DNA of 64,000 nt from Pleurodeles waltl. Lineage: Eukaryota; Chordata; Amphibia; Caudata; Salamandridae. The notes below the pieces were generated by a model, which saw only the letters and a list, made by a program, of their open reading frames with translations, was not told where the DNA came from and did not search any database. This document shows positions 35,701 through 47,621 of the stretch, one piece after another (the first letter of the stretch is position 1; each line of letters starts with the position of its first letter). Position numbers and translations under genes: made by a program. Location of the stretch: the NCBI RefSeq assembly GCF_031143425.1, contig NC_090448.1, forward strand, positions 534,520,313-534,584,312, read 5' to 3'.

Positions 35701-35840
35701 ATAGTGCCTTCTCTAGCTTTAGTCCATAGAGCCAAGGCCCCTTTTAGGAATCTGGGTGCTCAATAAACTGCAAAAAAGAATACAATCAAAATAAATAAAT
35801 ACAAATGCAAAATGTTTTTAAAATTGTAAATAAATTACAA
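32761..35840. other. Unclassified intergenic sequence
   Basis: About 3 kb without a supported gene. An AATAAAATC signal followed by A-rich sequence near 34900-34920 looks like the 3' end of a retroelement transcript, and GGTGAGGTACTGTTTGTGAGC downstream is unplaced. AAATAAATAAATA-type low complexity occurs near 35790-35835, just before the retrovirus. Confidence 0.35.
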
Positions 35841-35844
35841 CTCC
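35841..35844 (+). other. Target-site duplication of the endogenous retrovirus, left copy
   Basis: CTCC directly before TGTTA; repeated as CTCC at 49083-49086 directly after TAACA. A 4-bp duplication fits gammaretrovirus-like integration. Confidence 0.75.
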
Positions 35845-37373
35845 TGTTAACGCGGAATTCACTAAGGATTATTCATGTATGAGTGTTGAATTTGCACAGA
35901 AAATGAATTAACTTAGAGAAAAATAATGCACGCATTTGAAAGTGCGACTACCTGAGTTTTCGCCAATGTTCACGAAACATACTTATTAATATGAAATATT
36001 GAGCTTTTGTTTGATTAATGTAGTATTATGTCATATTGAGGGTTGTGCATTATGTATTAGCTGTTAATCGTAGGACTTAACTTAGCGAGGTATTGGCCTA
36101 GTTGTACGGCCTCATGTCAAGCTCCATTTCTTAATCGACTTATAAAAATGTCTGCTAAGAGCATTAAATTGTGATTTTCCACTGTGCTGACCAAGTGCCC
36201 ATAGCTAAAAGCCTTTCTCATAAGAACTGCTTGCAAGAAGATGCTGTACTTGCTAGTGAAACAATGTATATTGTAATGTGTGTAAGACTGACCTTCCCAG
36301 GATAAGACAATGGATGCACTGACTAGCGTATAAACTGCAACAATATTGATACCTGACAAGCCAAACTATAGGAACAGGAGAAGAGGAGCCAATCATAGGC
36401 ATGTGAACCATATGCTAGTAAAAGTGTACAGTTAGGATTTTATTTTTATTGGACTAAATGCAAAAATGCAATTCTTGGACCTATAGGGTCATGGGAAGTA
36501 GTTTTAGGAAATCTAACTTAGCCAAACTGCACCAAGAGGAGATACCGCCATTATTTTCTTGACCGTCCCGAGATGAGACATGCTTAACTTTATTGCTTCA
36601 AGAGACTTTGCTTTTTCTGAACTTTGATGCTGAACCTGATGCCTTGCTAACTAAACTGATGCCCTATTGACGAAGACCGTCACAGCTTGCCGAACCATAT
36701 TGAGTACAGGTATAAAGACTATGTTACTGAGTGTTACGCTTGCTGAACAATATTGAGTACAGGTATAAAGAGTATGTTACTGAGTGTTATGTGTATTTGC
36801 TTTTGTTTCTAGGTACCAACCACTGTTTCCCAAATTTGTTGATTAAATTCTTTTGCATGAAGTCCAGACATGCCATTCTAATTTGATGTTAGTTAGGGTT
36901 CTCACTGATGATGTTCGCTACATGTTATAACAGTTGATGTCTTTTTCTTGCTGAATCTAAATGTATGTTATTTCGTTTGTGCAGTTATTCTTTCTTTTCA
37001 TTTGTAGTGTAAACTTAGAATGTGTAGGCTCAAGCTTTGATTAGATTGTGATTCTTTCGCCACTTTGGTCAGCCAGTGTTGTTTCTGTATGTTTATCATT
37101 TGATTTTGAGATTAAGTTACTTGACTTTGGCATTGTTAATATAGGGAAATAAATATTCTAACTTTTACCTAAAGGTGTGGTTATTCATAGCCGGAAGGTC
37201 ATGGTGTGTGGAAATTACGGACTCCTATTGATTATTGATGTTATTGATTGTTATGGTTATTGATTTGTATTGGTACAGGGTTACATGGTGGGAAAGAACT
37301 CAAAGCAAAGTCAAAAGGTCAATCAGCCTATTCGCATCTCACTTATAAGTTTACTCAATCTGATGCGCTAATA
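35845..37373 (+). repeat. 5' LTR of the endogenous retrovirus
   Basis: 1,529 bp from TGTTAACGCGGAATTC to GATGCGCTAATA. It carries a 53-bp tandem duplication (36686-36738 and 36739-36791), so the TATA-like GTATAAAG occurs twice (about 36710 and 36763). AGGGAAATAAATATTC near 37143 may include the polyadenylation signal. The last bases, TAATA, differ from the 3' LTR's TAACA by one change. A TGG that could begin a primer-binding site occurs at 37378-37380 but the tRNA could not be named. Confidence 0.88.
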
Positions 37374-38736
37374 GAGATGGTAGTATAGATTGATGGTTTG
37401 TCTCCATAAGAGCCCATCATAAAAGCCCAGTACATGGTTTGTGTCATGATGAAAAGAGATAAAAGATTATTTGTTCCCAGAGGTAGTAACCGAGGAATAA
37501 CAGGTGTTCCCAGAGATGATAGTGGGGTAAGGGTTAGTCTCCTACAAAGTGCAAAGTAATTAGCAAATTTGGGAAAATTGGATTTTTAGATTTGATGATA
37601 CAAATTGGAAAAAAAATGTGCCCCTATGTTCTTAAAATGACTTTCCCAGAATCTTGGAGCTTGCCAATGATTGTTTGAGAATGTTCTTGGCATTCTAGTG
37701 ACAGGGTGAATAAAGCAGGTTTTGCACTTGCACAACTTATACAAATCACAGGTGAATTGTGATGTTTGTGAGAGTTTAGGGAGGTGCCTACTCCAAATGA
37801 AGTTGTTGAAGGAGTTTGCGTACTCCGAAGTGTGAGAGTAGGGAAGTCGTCGAACTTCATATATGTGTGGTGCTTTTTGCTAAAAAATTGTCCACATGGT
37901 TGTTGATATACGGACCCTGCATGGTCTAAGACTCCGGAGTATATAGAAAAGTGTATGAGACACTTGTGCCCGTATTTATACTTTTTTAGCGCCGCATTGT
38001 GCCACTTTTTGACGCAAAAGCAGCGCAAACTTACAAAATACAATTGAATTTTGTACGTTTGCGCTGCTTTTGCATCAAAAAATGATGCAAATGCAGCGCT
38101 AAAAAAGTATCAATATGGGCCTTGGTTTTTCTTGTAATTTGTCTGGTTTAATAGGCCAATCGGGTGTGGTTGACAAGTCAAAGTGTGACTCCAAGTGAGT
38201 GAAAGGATTTTTCGACTGAGATCTGGCAAGTCCTATGTGCACCAGGACAGCCCCACTGATCAGTTGAGAGTGAAATTTGTGGGTCGAATTCTGCTTGCGA
38301 ATCAGGGAAACTGAGAAAGAAGCAGTAGCTGTTAGAGCAAAACGCCATCAGTAAAAAATCCGTAAAGTTTTTGAAGTGATTGTGCTGCCTTACCTGTAGT
38401 AAAGGGACAAATTGGGTTTTTGGTTTTGTTTAGTGCTCGAAATAATTTTACATTAGTGGTGTGAATCTGAGTTGGGAGGACAAGCAGCAAGACTTTTTCA
38501 GCCGAATTACGTGAGAGAGTGACTTCATTGGAGTCACGCTGGGATAGGTTGATTAGTGAGAAGGGTTTGGCAGCTGTCTGTGAAGCGCAATTGGTTGAGA
38601 AGGTGAGTGAAGAGAATTCTGGAATTAAAAGTCACTTCCTGATTTGACTTCGAAAAACTTAAAGGTTGAAAAATTTAATTTTTCAAGGCTTTAAAGAGTG
38701 CTTTAAGGGGAGACACTTACATCACAATGAGTATAG
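37374..38736 (+). other. Retroviral leader region, no intact gene
   Basis: Leader between the 5' LTR and gag. It contains the 154-bp MITE at 37967-38120. No long open frame is kept. Confidence 0.6.
37967..38120. mobile_element. 154-bp palindromic MITE
   Basis: Long inverted arms: GCCCGTATTTATACTTTTTTAG at the left and, reversed, GCCCATATTGATACTTTTTTAG at the right, with GCGC and GCAGCGCAAAC-type inner matches. CTTG at 37963-37966 is repeated at 38121-38124 as a likely target duplication. Noncoding and inserted in the retroviral leader. Confidence 0.75.
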
Positions 38737-41510
38737 GTGATATTGCACCACCAGAAGGTATATTATAATACCAGCTTATGTTGTAATAGAAGAAAAAGGT
38801 ACTGCGCTGTGCCTTTGGCTGAAGCAATGGTGCAAAGTGACATAGAAAGATGGGAGTTTATCGTTTCCTGCCCAAGGAACATTAAATTTGAGGAGCTTAG
38901 AGAATCTGAGGAGGGTGCTGTATGATCTGAAACCCCCTCTGAGACCAGCACAGTTTGAGGCAGTAGCGATCTGGGAGTTAGTAGCCAGACAATAACAGCA
39001 ACAGAAATTTGAGAGGAGAATGAGAAAGGCAGAAAAGACACTAGCAGAAGCTAGATGGGACAGTGATCAGAGGATTTGGAGAACTGAGACTTCACAGGGG
39101 ATTAAATTGTTTCCAGTGATTACACAGGACAGTGAAAAAGAAGGAAGAAACGCCACTAGAAAGACAAGCAGAAGCCCTTCAGAGAGAAGGGAGTGGAGAT
39201 CAAGGGAGACTAGGAAATCTTTGACACTTGAGGAAGAGTCAGACGATGATGAGTTTATTTTGCAGTTATTGAGAAATCGTTCCCCACCATGTGCAGCACA
39301 AGAGAGTGGTCCGAGTACTTGTGTTGCTCCTTCAGCTCCGACAAAGGTTAGTGGGACAACAAGAACAGTGCAGGTTAATCCTAGTCTGACACAGAGCCTA
39401 ATGTAGAGCAGTCTTAATTTACCTGCTACTCCAGTACCACAAACTCAGATACCACAGTCAAATGTCCTAAGAATTTACCCTGATCTACCTATTGTGCAAA
39501 CTGACACAAACTTAACAGTGCCAACAGGACAGGTTTTCCCAATACCGATATTGATTCAGACAGAAACAACTCCACGTTTACTGCCTTGAGTGCAGTGTCA
39601 AGCAATGCCAAAATACACTCCGATAATAGGGACACAGTCTGATAGGCCAGTACTGATGAGCCAGAATACAGGAATTATGCATCTGCAGAACTTGAGTGTC
39701 AGACCGAGCCCAGATGCTGTATCCGTACCGCTCACTAATGGTCCAATTGTACCTTTGTTGGCACAAGAGATTAACAGTGCCAATGGACAAGGAGTTCTGA
39801 GTCAGAATGCAATGAGGGGAGGACTTAAATACTCGAGTAGTCTCTCCTATGGGACAGACCTTTGATTGATCGAGATCTTTGCTAGACCTTAATCCATTCT
39901 GAGTTCCTCCGGACACTGTCATAGGGTTGAATCTTAGTCAGGGCCTGAAATTACTGACACCGCAGACCGCAAATACAGTTGTGCAACAGACACCACATGC
40001 CCAGGCCAGCAACATTTTGTTGCAGGGTTCGACTGCCCAGCAATTGACCGAATGGTTAGACGAGTTTAATACCCTGCAGAGTGCTCCTAGGGGAGAGGAG
40101 TACATGAACTATACAAGACTAGGAATGGAAGCGGGTGAGCTCCTTGTAGGAACTATGGGTGTGAACAGATTAGAATCCTACACAGAAGCCGAATTGAGAT
40201 ATCTGTGCCCGAAAATTACGAGGGAAGTGAGCAATGTGCATCAAAAGCTAGCAGATTTGGCAGAGAAGTACGGCATAGAAATAGAGAAAACTAATCATTT
40301 GAAAAGGAGTTACAGGTTAGATTTTGACACAAAAGACTTCAAACACATGAGATCTGCAGGAATGAAGGCACACCTTAGGGAGTTACTCCAAAATGTCCAG
40401 ACATGGGGAGCATTACACAAATGGGAAGGCAGATGGGTAAAGAAAAGATATAAGAGAAAAAGGGATTCTGTGGAGCTTACTGCAAATGTGCAGCAAAGCA
40501 AGGATCCGGTGAAAATCTTACGAATGAGAGAGATTATAGGAGGGAATTTTGTTCATGTCCCTTGGAGCAGAAGTGACATTCTGTCATTTACAAATGATTA
40601 TCCGAGGTTGAGAGAGAAGCCAGTAGAATGGTACCAGTAGGCAGACAGGTTTGTGAAACTTGCAAAATGCCTGTGGGAAGACATGAACACTCTTTTAGAG
40701 ATAGTAATTTCAGCTGATCTGAGGATGGAGTGTAAGAGGAGTCTAGATTGGCCAACAAAAGAACCAGAGAGAGATCAGGCTACAAGTGCGCCATCTCCTG
40801 AGGCAAGGAAATATTATTACAAAGTAATTGAATTCCTGAAGATGAGAATTTCACCCAAAAACATTGACGGGTAGAGAATAGACAGGACAGCTCAAGAAGC
40901 AAAGGAGTCAATACATGCGTGTTATGAGAGATTGTTGCAGGCGTTTAAGCATTACATTGGTACAGAAACATTTGAACCAAAAGACATGATTAATTTTGTG
41001 TTTAGATTTGTGGTTGGGTTGACACCTGAAATTAGCCAGATGATTAAGAGTCATTTGATTTGCTGGCAAGCAAAACCGATTGATGAGGTGTTGGAGTATG
41101 CAAAGTATTGTAGTGATGACATTGAGTTGAAACAGAGAATGCTGAAAGAAAAGGCGATGGTGATGCAGAATAAAGCGGCACAAACAGGCATGCAGGGAAA
41201 TTTTCCACAGCAGCAGCAACCACAGCAACAGCAGGGAAATATGGTATTTCAAAATCAGTTGAGCGGAAGAGGTCGCAGAGGTAATGTAAACCGTAGTCCC
41301 AACTTGGGTGCTGTAGGGGTTCAAAATTATGTGCATGGAATTAAGAAATTGTTGCCTTGTCACGCTTGTGGAGCAGTCAGACATTGGAAGCGGGAGTATC
41401 CCATAATGGTACAGGAAGGTGTTGATCAGCAAACAGGTGACATCAATTCGTTCCTAAACATGAGAGGACCGGGAATGAGAGGTCAGAATCCAAATTTCCA
41501 TAACAATGTG
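38737..41510 (+). pseudogene. Gag of the endogenous retrovirus, broken
   Basis: Fragments run in changing frames. They start with a possible matrix-like region (38737-38925), then a charged linker (39020-39406) and a proline/glutamine-rich part (39590-39865). The capsid-like part follows (39927-40640, continuing 40653-40874 and 40932-41516) with HVPWSRSDILSF and a later CYERLLQAFKHYI segment typical of p30-type capsids. A zinc knuckle near 41360 reads C-x2-C-x4-H-x4-Y, so its last cysteine is lost. Single stops separate the capsid parts (TAG near 40638 and 40872). The gene is cut at 41510 by an LTR-like insertion. Gag would form the particle shell; this copy cannot. Confidence 0.8.
41506..41510 (+). 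other. Target-site duplication of the nested LTR-like element, left copy
   Basis: ATGTG directly before TGTTAGACC, repeated at 43613-43617 after TTTCTAACA. Confidence 0.85.
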
Positions 41511-43612
41511 TGTTAGACCTGACATGCTTTAGGGTGGTCACCCCTAACTTTTCTCCTGCCTCCCTCCATTTTTTGGACTCTGTTTTTGCTGGCTTTTAGA
41601 CTCTGCACACTTTACCACTGCTAACCAGTGCTGAAGTGCATATGCTCTCTCCCTTTAAACACGGTAACCTTGGATCATACCTGATTGGACTATTTAAACT
41701 ACTTATAAGTACTTAGTAAGGTGCACTATATCTGCCCAGGGCCTGTAGATTAAATGCTACTAGTGGGCCTGCAGCACTGGTTCTGCCACCCACTTAAGTA
41801 GCCCCTTTACCTTGTCTCACGCCTGCCATTTGCAAGGCCTGTGTGTGCAGTTTCACTGCCACCTCGACTTGGCATTTAAAAGTACCTGCCAAGCCTAAAA
41901 CTCCCCTTTTTCTACACATAAGCCACCTCTAATGTGTGCCCTAGGTAACCCCTAGAGAAGGGTGCTCTGTGGGTAAAAGGCAGGACATGTACCTGTGTAG
42001 TTTACATGTCCTGGTAGTGTAAAACTCCTAAATTCATTTTTACACTACTGTGAGGCATGCTCCCTTCATAGGCTAACATTGGGGCTGCCCTCATACAGTA
42101 TTGAAGTGGTATCTGCTGATCTGAAAGGAATAGGAAGGTCATATGTAGTATGGCCAGAATGGTAATACCAAATCCTGCTGACTGGTGAAGTTGGATTTAA
42201 TATTACTATTCTAGAAATGCCACTTTTAGAAAGTGAGCATTTCTTTGCACTTAAATATTTCTGTGCCTTACAATCCACGTCTGGCTGGGCTTAGTTGACA
42301 GCTCCTTGTGCATTCACTCAGACACACCCCAAACACAGGGTACTCAGCCTCACTTGCATACATCTGCATTTGGAATGGGTCTTCCTGGGCTGGGAGGGTG
42401 GAGGGCCTGCTCTCACACAAAGGACTGCCACACCCCCTACTGGGACCCTGGCAGACAGGATTGAACTGAAAGGGGACCTGGTGCACTTCTTAGCCACTCT
42501 CTGAAGTCTCCCCCACTTCTAAGGCACATTTGGGTATACAACAGGGCCTCTGCCCTACCTCATCAGACACTTGCTGGAGAAGAAACCTGAACCAGAATCT
42601 GCATCCTGCCAAGAAGAACTGCCTGGCTGCCTAAATGACTCACCTGACTGCTTTCTACAAAGCACTGCTGCCTTGCTGTTGCCCTGCTGCCTTGCTGAAC
42701 TCTTGTCTGGCTGTAAAGGTGCTCTCCAAGGGCTTGGATAGAGCTTGCCTACTGTTCCCTGAAGTCTCAGGACCAAAAAGACTTCTCTTTTTCATTTGGA
42801 CTCTTCGTGCGGCGAAAATTTCGACGCACAGCTTGCTCCCCGGCGAGAAAATCACCACACACCGACGCTGATCGACGCGACACCTCCGTGGCGACCGGAA
42901 CTTTGGCGCACGGCCTCGCAAGGCCAACGCTGCCCGACTTCCAGAGGAGAAATTGACGCGACGCCTGCTGTGAGACCGAGAATTCCACGCACAGCCTCCC
43001 GGAACGACGCGCAGCCAGAAAACAAGCCGAAGAATCCACGCACAGACCCCGGGACATCTGATAATCCAGCGACCCACAGAAAGAGACTGTCCGCGCGCCG
43101 GAAAACGACGCACGACTTCCCCGCGTGAAAAATAACGAAGCAAGTCCGTGTGTGCAGAGGAGAAACCGACGCACACACCATTTTTCCACGTATCTCTTCT
43201 TCTGCGGCCCTTTGCAGAGATTTTCCACTTTAAACCAGGTACTTTGTGCTTGAAAGAGACTTTGTTTGCTTTTTAAAGGCTTAAGACACTTTATATCACT
43301 TTTCAGTGATATCTCTACAATTTCACATTGCATCTTTATTCGTTTTGACCTACAATTATCCTGATAAATATTATATATTTTTCTAAACACTGTGTGGTAT
43401 ATTTTTGTGGTGCTATATTGTGTTATTGTATGATTTATTTCACAAATACTTTACACATTGCCTTCTAAGTTAAGCCTGACTGCTCGTGCCAAGCTACCAG
43501 AGGGTGGGCACAGGATAATTTTGGATTGTGAGTGACTTACCCTGACTAGAATGAGGGTTCTTGCTTGGACAGAGGGTAACCTGACTGCCAACCAAAAACC
43601 CAATTTCTAACA
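41511..43612 (+). mobile_element. LTR-like element of 2.1 kb nested in the retrovirus (probable solo LTR)
   Basis: It starts TGTTAGACCTGACATG and ends CAATTTCTAACA, so the ends are TGTTAG...CTAACA. A 5-bp ATGTG duplication flanks it, which fixes both borders. It is noncoding. A CpG-rich stretch at 42800-43200 (many GACGC and CGACGC motifs) and a 3' AT-rich end with AATAAATATTATA-like signals suggest promoter and polyadenylation parts of an LTR. The family recurs at 3140-5345, 23019-23857, 62309-63551 and 63552-64000. A 5-bp duplication fits a gypsy-type or ERV II-type source; no internal genes are present to decide. Confidence 0.85.
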
Positions 43613-44215
43613 ATGTGAATCAAATGCAAAGTTTTCAACCCATGCAGCAGGTGCAAATGCCATGTGTACAGATGACACAGTTGCAGCAAATGCAACAGCA
43701 GGATCAAATTGTACTTAGACAGCAAATTAAAATACCCCAAGTGCCAATGGAACTGCAGCAGGTGATGCTTCCTCAACAGGTCACAGGTCAGAAGTTTAAC
43801 CAAACTAATAACACAGTACACCAATTCCTGTTACACAGTGAGGATGGAATAAATGATGATTGGATGAGTGAGAGTTCAGATGAAGAGAAATGTGTGCATG
43901 CAGCTTCCTTAGAATTAGATCAGAAAGGCGCTATGTGAAGGGAAAAGTCATGGGTCACAGAGTTTAATTTTTTGGTTGGCACAGGAGCTACACGCTCTAC
44001 AGTGAGAACTGCAGAAGTTCCGAATTTGCCCCTTTCAGGAAAGACAGTCCAGATTGTAGGAGTAGCGAATCAGTATTTGACAAACCCAATTACAGAACCA
44101 GTTCAGGTTACAATTGACAACTTTAAAGGATTGCACAAATTTGTAGTCTGTGATTCAAGTCCGGTATTCCTTCTGGGAAAAGATTTGCTGTGTAAAACCA
44201 GGTGCTCATGACTTG
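43613..44215 (+). pseudogene. Retroviral gag C-terminus and aspartic protease, inactive
   Basis: After the nested element a glutamine-rich segment (43615-43938, ends at TGA) is followed in another frame by a retropepsin-like domain (43972-44211). The active-site loop reads VGTGAT where retroviral proteases have D-T-G; the codon at 43978-43980 is GGC, one change from GAC. A later hydrophobic segment with LLGKDLL matches the C-terminal part of the protease. Loss of the catalytic aspartate means it cannot cut the polyprotein. Confidence 0.75.
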
Positions 44216-45340
44216 TTCAAATGACGAAATCGAGATACAGACGAAAAGTGATGATGAGGATGACCTGGCTCCAGAAACAGAATGTGAGACTATAAAAGAG
44301 GAGTACCTCCTGATTAATTTCTTTCCAGTGTTCACAATGAAGGAGTGTCCTCCTGATTTACAGGGAACGGTTAAAGAGAGAGGGTGGGATCTGACAGGGA
44401 AAGAGATTGGTCTGATAAAGGGAGTTGAGCAAGTTAAAGTTCCTGTAAACCCGAATGCAATTTTTCCCCAGATTCCCCAGTACCAAATGCCACAGGATAT
44501 CCTTATGAAGGTTGCTCAAATAATTGCAGAATTTGCAAATCAAGGGGTCTTAAAAGAAGTGTTGAGCAGCCCATGTAATTCACCGATAATGGGATTGAAA
44601 AAGCCCTGTGGGAAAGTGCAAATTGTCCAGGACTTGAGAAAAATAAACAACATTGTGATCAAATGTGGTCCCGTAGTGCCAAATCCAGCTGTGATAATGT
44701 TTCAGATTCCATGTGGTGCTGAATGGTTCACTGTCATAGACTTGTCACTTGTCACTGTCCAAACTTTTGGATCAAGTTTACTGTTGGTGTAGAATTCCTC
44801 AAGGGTTTTAAGAGTCACCGTCCATATTCAATCAGATCTTGAAAAACAATATGGAGTCATTGGAATTGCCTTTCCAATCGACATTGGTACAGTACATTGA
44901 TGACTTATTGATTGCATCCAAAATGAAGGAAAACTGCAATTATGACACGCTTGCCTTACTGAACCATTTGGGTCATAAAAGGTCACCACTTAAACTGCAA
45001 TACTGTCAGAAAGAGGTGAAATACTTGGGTCACCAGATTGAGAAGAGATCAAGGACAATATCCAGACAAAGGGTCACAACCATACTTCAGATGAGTCCCC
45101 CAGCTGCACAGAGAGATGGCAGGGTGTTTTTAAGGATGGTAGGCTACTGTCGCCAATGGATTCCCAATTTTTCAGTCATTTCCAAACCCTCGCAGAAGCT
45201 GACCCACAAGGAGGTCACCAATCCCCTAGTGTTAGACCAGGCTTGCATGAAAACTTTTTCTGATTTGAGAGTGAATCTGTGCAAAACGCCGGCTTCAGGT
45301 ATGCCCGATTACACGAAGTCTTTCACAGAACACACCCAAC
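44202..45340 (+). pseudogene. Retroviral reverse transcriptase, deleted
   Basis: The first part (44202-44792) carries the linker and the fingers/palm start, with IPQYQMP, NSPIMGLKKP and IVQDLRKIN. The frame is then lost near 44760-44850, in the palm. A second part (44839-45340) holds the QYIDDLLIAS active-site motif (near 44893), KYLGHQIEK and a FLRMVGYCRQWIPNF thumb/connection segment. RNase H is absent. The enzyme would copy the viral RNA into DNA; this copy is non-functional. Confidence 0.82.
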
Positions 45341-45585
45341 AGGAAGACAGGATTGTCACCGCACAAAATCCTCATGGGCAGAGCAATGAGGTTGCCAGCG
45401 GTTCCTGCAAATGCCCTTGTGAACATAAAAGATGATATGATGTTGACCTACTGCAAAGTTCTGGCTGATGTGGTTCGCTCTTTCTCTCAGCAGGTGGAAG
45501 CCACCACACTGCCACTTATCCAAGATCAAGGACACACCCTGAGAGCGGTAATGTCTTCTTTTGCTTATGGAGTGATTATGTTGAG
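45341..45585 (+). pseudogene. Remnant of the integrase C-terminus
   Basis: SPHKILMGRAMRLPAVPANA and the following FSQQVEATTLP segment match the end of the integrase catalytic core in class I retroviruses. It follows the reverse transcriptase remnant almost at once, so RNase H and most of integrase are deleted. Confidence 0.65.
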
Positions 45586-46870
45586 AAGATGGATGCAAAG
45601 AATTGTTATGTGTGCATGCAGATCCCTTCATCAGTTGAAGAAGGAGTTACCTATCATAGTGTGCCCCTTACTTATGGGATATGTTGTAGTCTGTTACTAA
45701 CAAGGTTCTCTAACCAGGAGTATATTCAATATTTCTATTCCAACCATGACGTGATGTTTTTGTTTGTCCCCATAATGAGATACCTGAGTAGAGTAGCTAA
45801 GGACAATGTCATAGTATTAGTGAGAGGTTTCTTTGAACCTACATTAACTTTTGGCACAGCTTATGCGCACAGGAACAACCTGACATGCTTGCTTACACCA
45901 TTAGAAAAGAGCTTCTCAGATCAACACAGATTTCAGGAGAAAGGCATTGAAGGAGAAATTAAAAAAGGGTTTAGAGAAAAGGGCTTTTAGAAATGATTAT
46001 GCTTTTAGTGAAATAAAAACACAAGGAAATTAGCTTTAAATGCACAACACATAGGGAATCTTTGTGTGTATAGAGCTAAATCTTGCACTGACACTTTATT
46101 GGTGGGAACAAGTGAAGGCAGACATGTGTTTCTGTTTCTGAGTAAATTGACATTTATGTTGAATGGACAGGATCCAGCGATTCCTGGTATATATTACATT
46201 TGTGGACCTAATGCTTATTACCGTCTTTCAAGAGGATGGTATGTCACGTTGTTTGGGAATAGTTTTCCCAAAAATATTTCAACTTGGTGACCAGAAAAGG
46301 TTTACGAAAGTGACTGAATTACATCACATTAAAGAGAGAAGAAAGTCTCTTTCTGATAGAATAGGAGATATATTTGGAGCATTGATTCCTTCAGTAGGAG
46401 ATGTTCTGAATTTGATAAAGATTCAAAAGTTGTCTACTATTGTGGATAACATGCTGACAGTTTTTTCAGGAGCCATGATCCTGATAGATACAGAATTAGC
46501 TGCTGAAAGAGTCATCACTCTTCAGAACCACCTTGTGTTAGACATTCTTTTAGCAAAGGATGGTGGAGTTTGGAAAATGCTTAATTCGCGGCATTGCTGC
46601 TCATTTATTCCAGGTAATAGTAAAGAAATTAGAATCTTACTTACTAATTTGACTAATGAAAGTGCTGATTTGAAAGAATTGAAAGAACCAGGTGTTTGGG
46701 AGAAAGTTGGAAAATGATTTGTTTCAGTGGGAATTTGGCTCAGCAACACCGGGAAAGGGATACTATTGAAAATAATACAATGGATATTGATTATTGTGGT
46801 TTGCATAATTGGAGCAAGGGGAATGTGTAAATTGTGTAGGAGGATCAAAATAAGGAAATTGAAAAATAAT
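45586..46870 (+). pseudogene. Retroviral envelope remnant
   Basis: Discontinuous surface-subunit pieces (45589-45990, 46066-46290) are followed by a transmembrane-subunit-like frame (46163-46717). It includes a helical stretch with LQNHLVLDILLA and, about 15 residues later, a CC pair as in the C-x6-CC motif of class I envelopes; the first cysteine of that motif is not seen. A hydrophobic anchor-like segment follows in another frame near 46765-46830. The frame ends early at TGA (46715-46717). No functional envelope can be made. Confidence 0.7.
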
Positions 46871-47004
46871 CAGAGGCGGTAAGAAATGGTAAGAAATTAA
46901 AAGAGAACATTTGTTTAGAAGGAATTTGAAAAGGGAACAAAGATTTGAATGGGAAGAGATGACAGAATTTTAAGCTGAAGCGAAAATTTGTGTGGGTAGA
47001 CTTA

Positions 47005-47584
47005 GGGGGTCATTCCAACTTCGGCGGGCGGCGGAGGCCGCCCGCCAAAGTTCCGCCGCCATAAGACCGCACCGCGGTCAAATGACCGCAGCGGTCATTC
47101 TGACTTTCCCGCTGGGCGGGCGGGCGGGCGACCGCCAAAAGGCCGCCTGCCCGCCCAGCGGGAAAGACCCAGCAACGATGAAGCCGGCTCCGAATGGAGC
47201 CGGCGGAGTTGCTGGGGTGCGACGGGTGCAGTGGCACCCGTCGCGATTTTCAGTGTCTGCTCAGCAGACACTGAAAATCATTATGGGGCCCTGTTAGGGG
47301 GCCCCACGACACCCGTTCCCGCCATCCTGTTCCTGGCGGTAAGAACCGCCAGGAACAGGATGGCGGGAAGGGGGTCGGAATCCCCATGGCGGCACTGCTT
47401 GCAGCGCCGCCATGGAGGATTCCTATGGCCAGGGGAAAACCGGCGGGAAACCGCCGGTTTCCCTTTTCTGACCGCGGCTTTACCGCTGCGGTCAGAATTG
47501 GCCAGGAAGCACGCCAGATGTTGACGGTGCTTCCGCGGTCGTTGGCCCTGGCGGTCCATGACCGCCAGGGTCAGAATGACCCCC
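47005..47584. mobile_element. Harbinger MITE of 580 bp
   Basis: Ends are GGGGGTCATTCCAACTTCGG and, reversed, GGGGGTCATTCTGACCCTGG. TTA flanks both sides (47002-47004 and 47585-47587), the 3-bp duplication preferred by PIF/Harbinger. It is GC-rich, full of CCGCC/GGCGG motifs and long inverted stretches, and noncoding. Its ends match H2, so an H2-type transposase could have moved it. It inserted between env and the 3' LTR of the retrovirus. Confidence 0.88.
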
Positions 47585-47610
47585 TTAGTGTGATGACACA
47601 TTAAGTCATC

Positions 47611-47621
47611 AGAGGAGAGAT
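47611..47621 (+). promoter_or_regulatory. Polypurine tract of the retrovirus
   Basis: AGAGGAGAGAT directly before the 3' LTR start TGTTAATG. A purine run in this position primes plus-strand DNA synthesis in retroviruses. Confidence 0.65.

Noticed and set aside
42796..43181. CpG-rich island with open frames in several phases, as at a host gene promoter
   Set aside because: It lies inside an LTR-like element with exact borders and a target duplication and has no exon or splice support. It is better explained as the element's own regulatory region.
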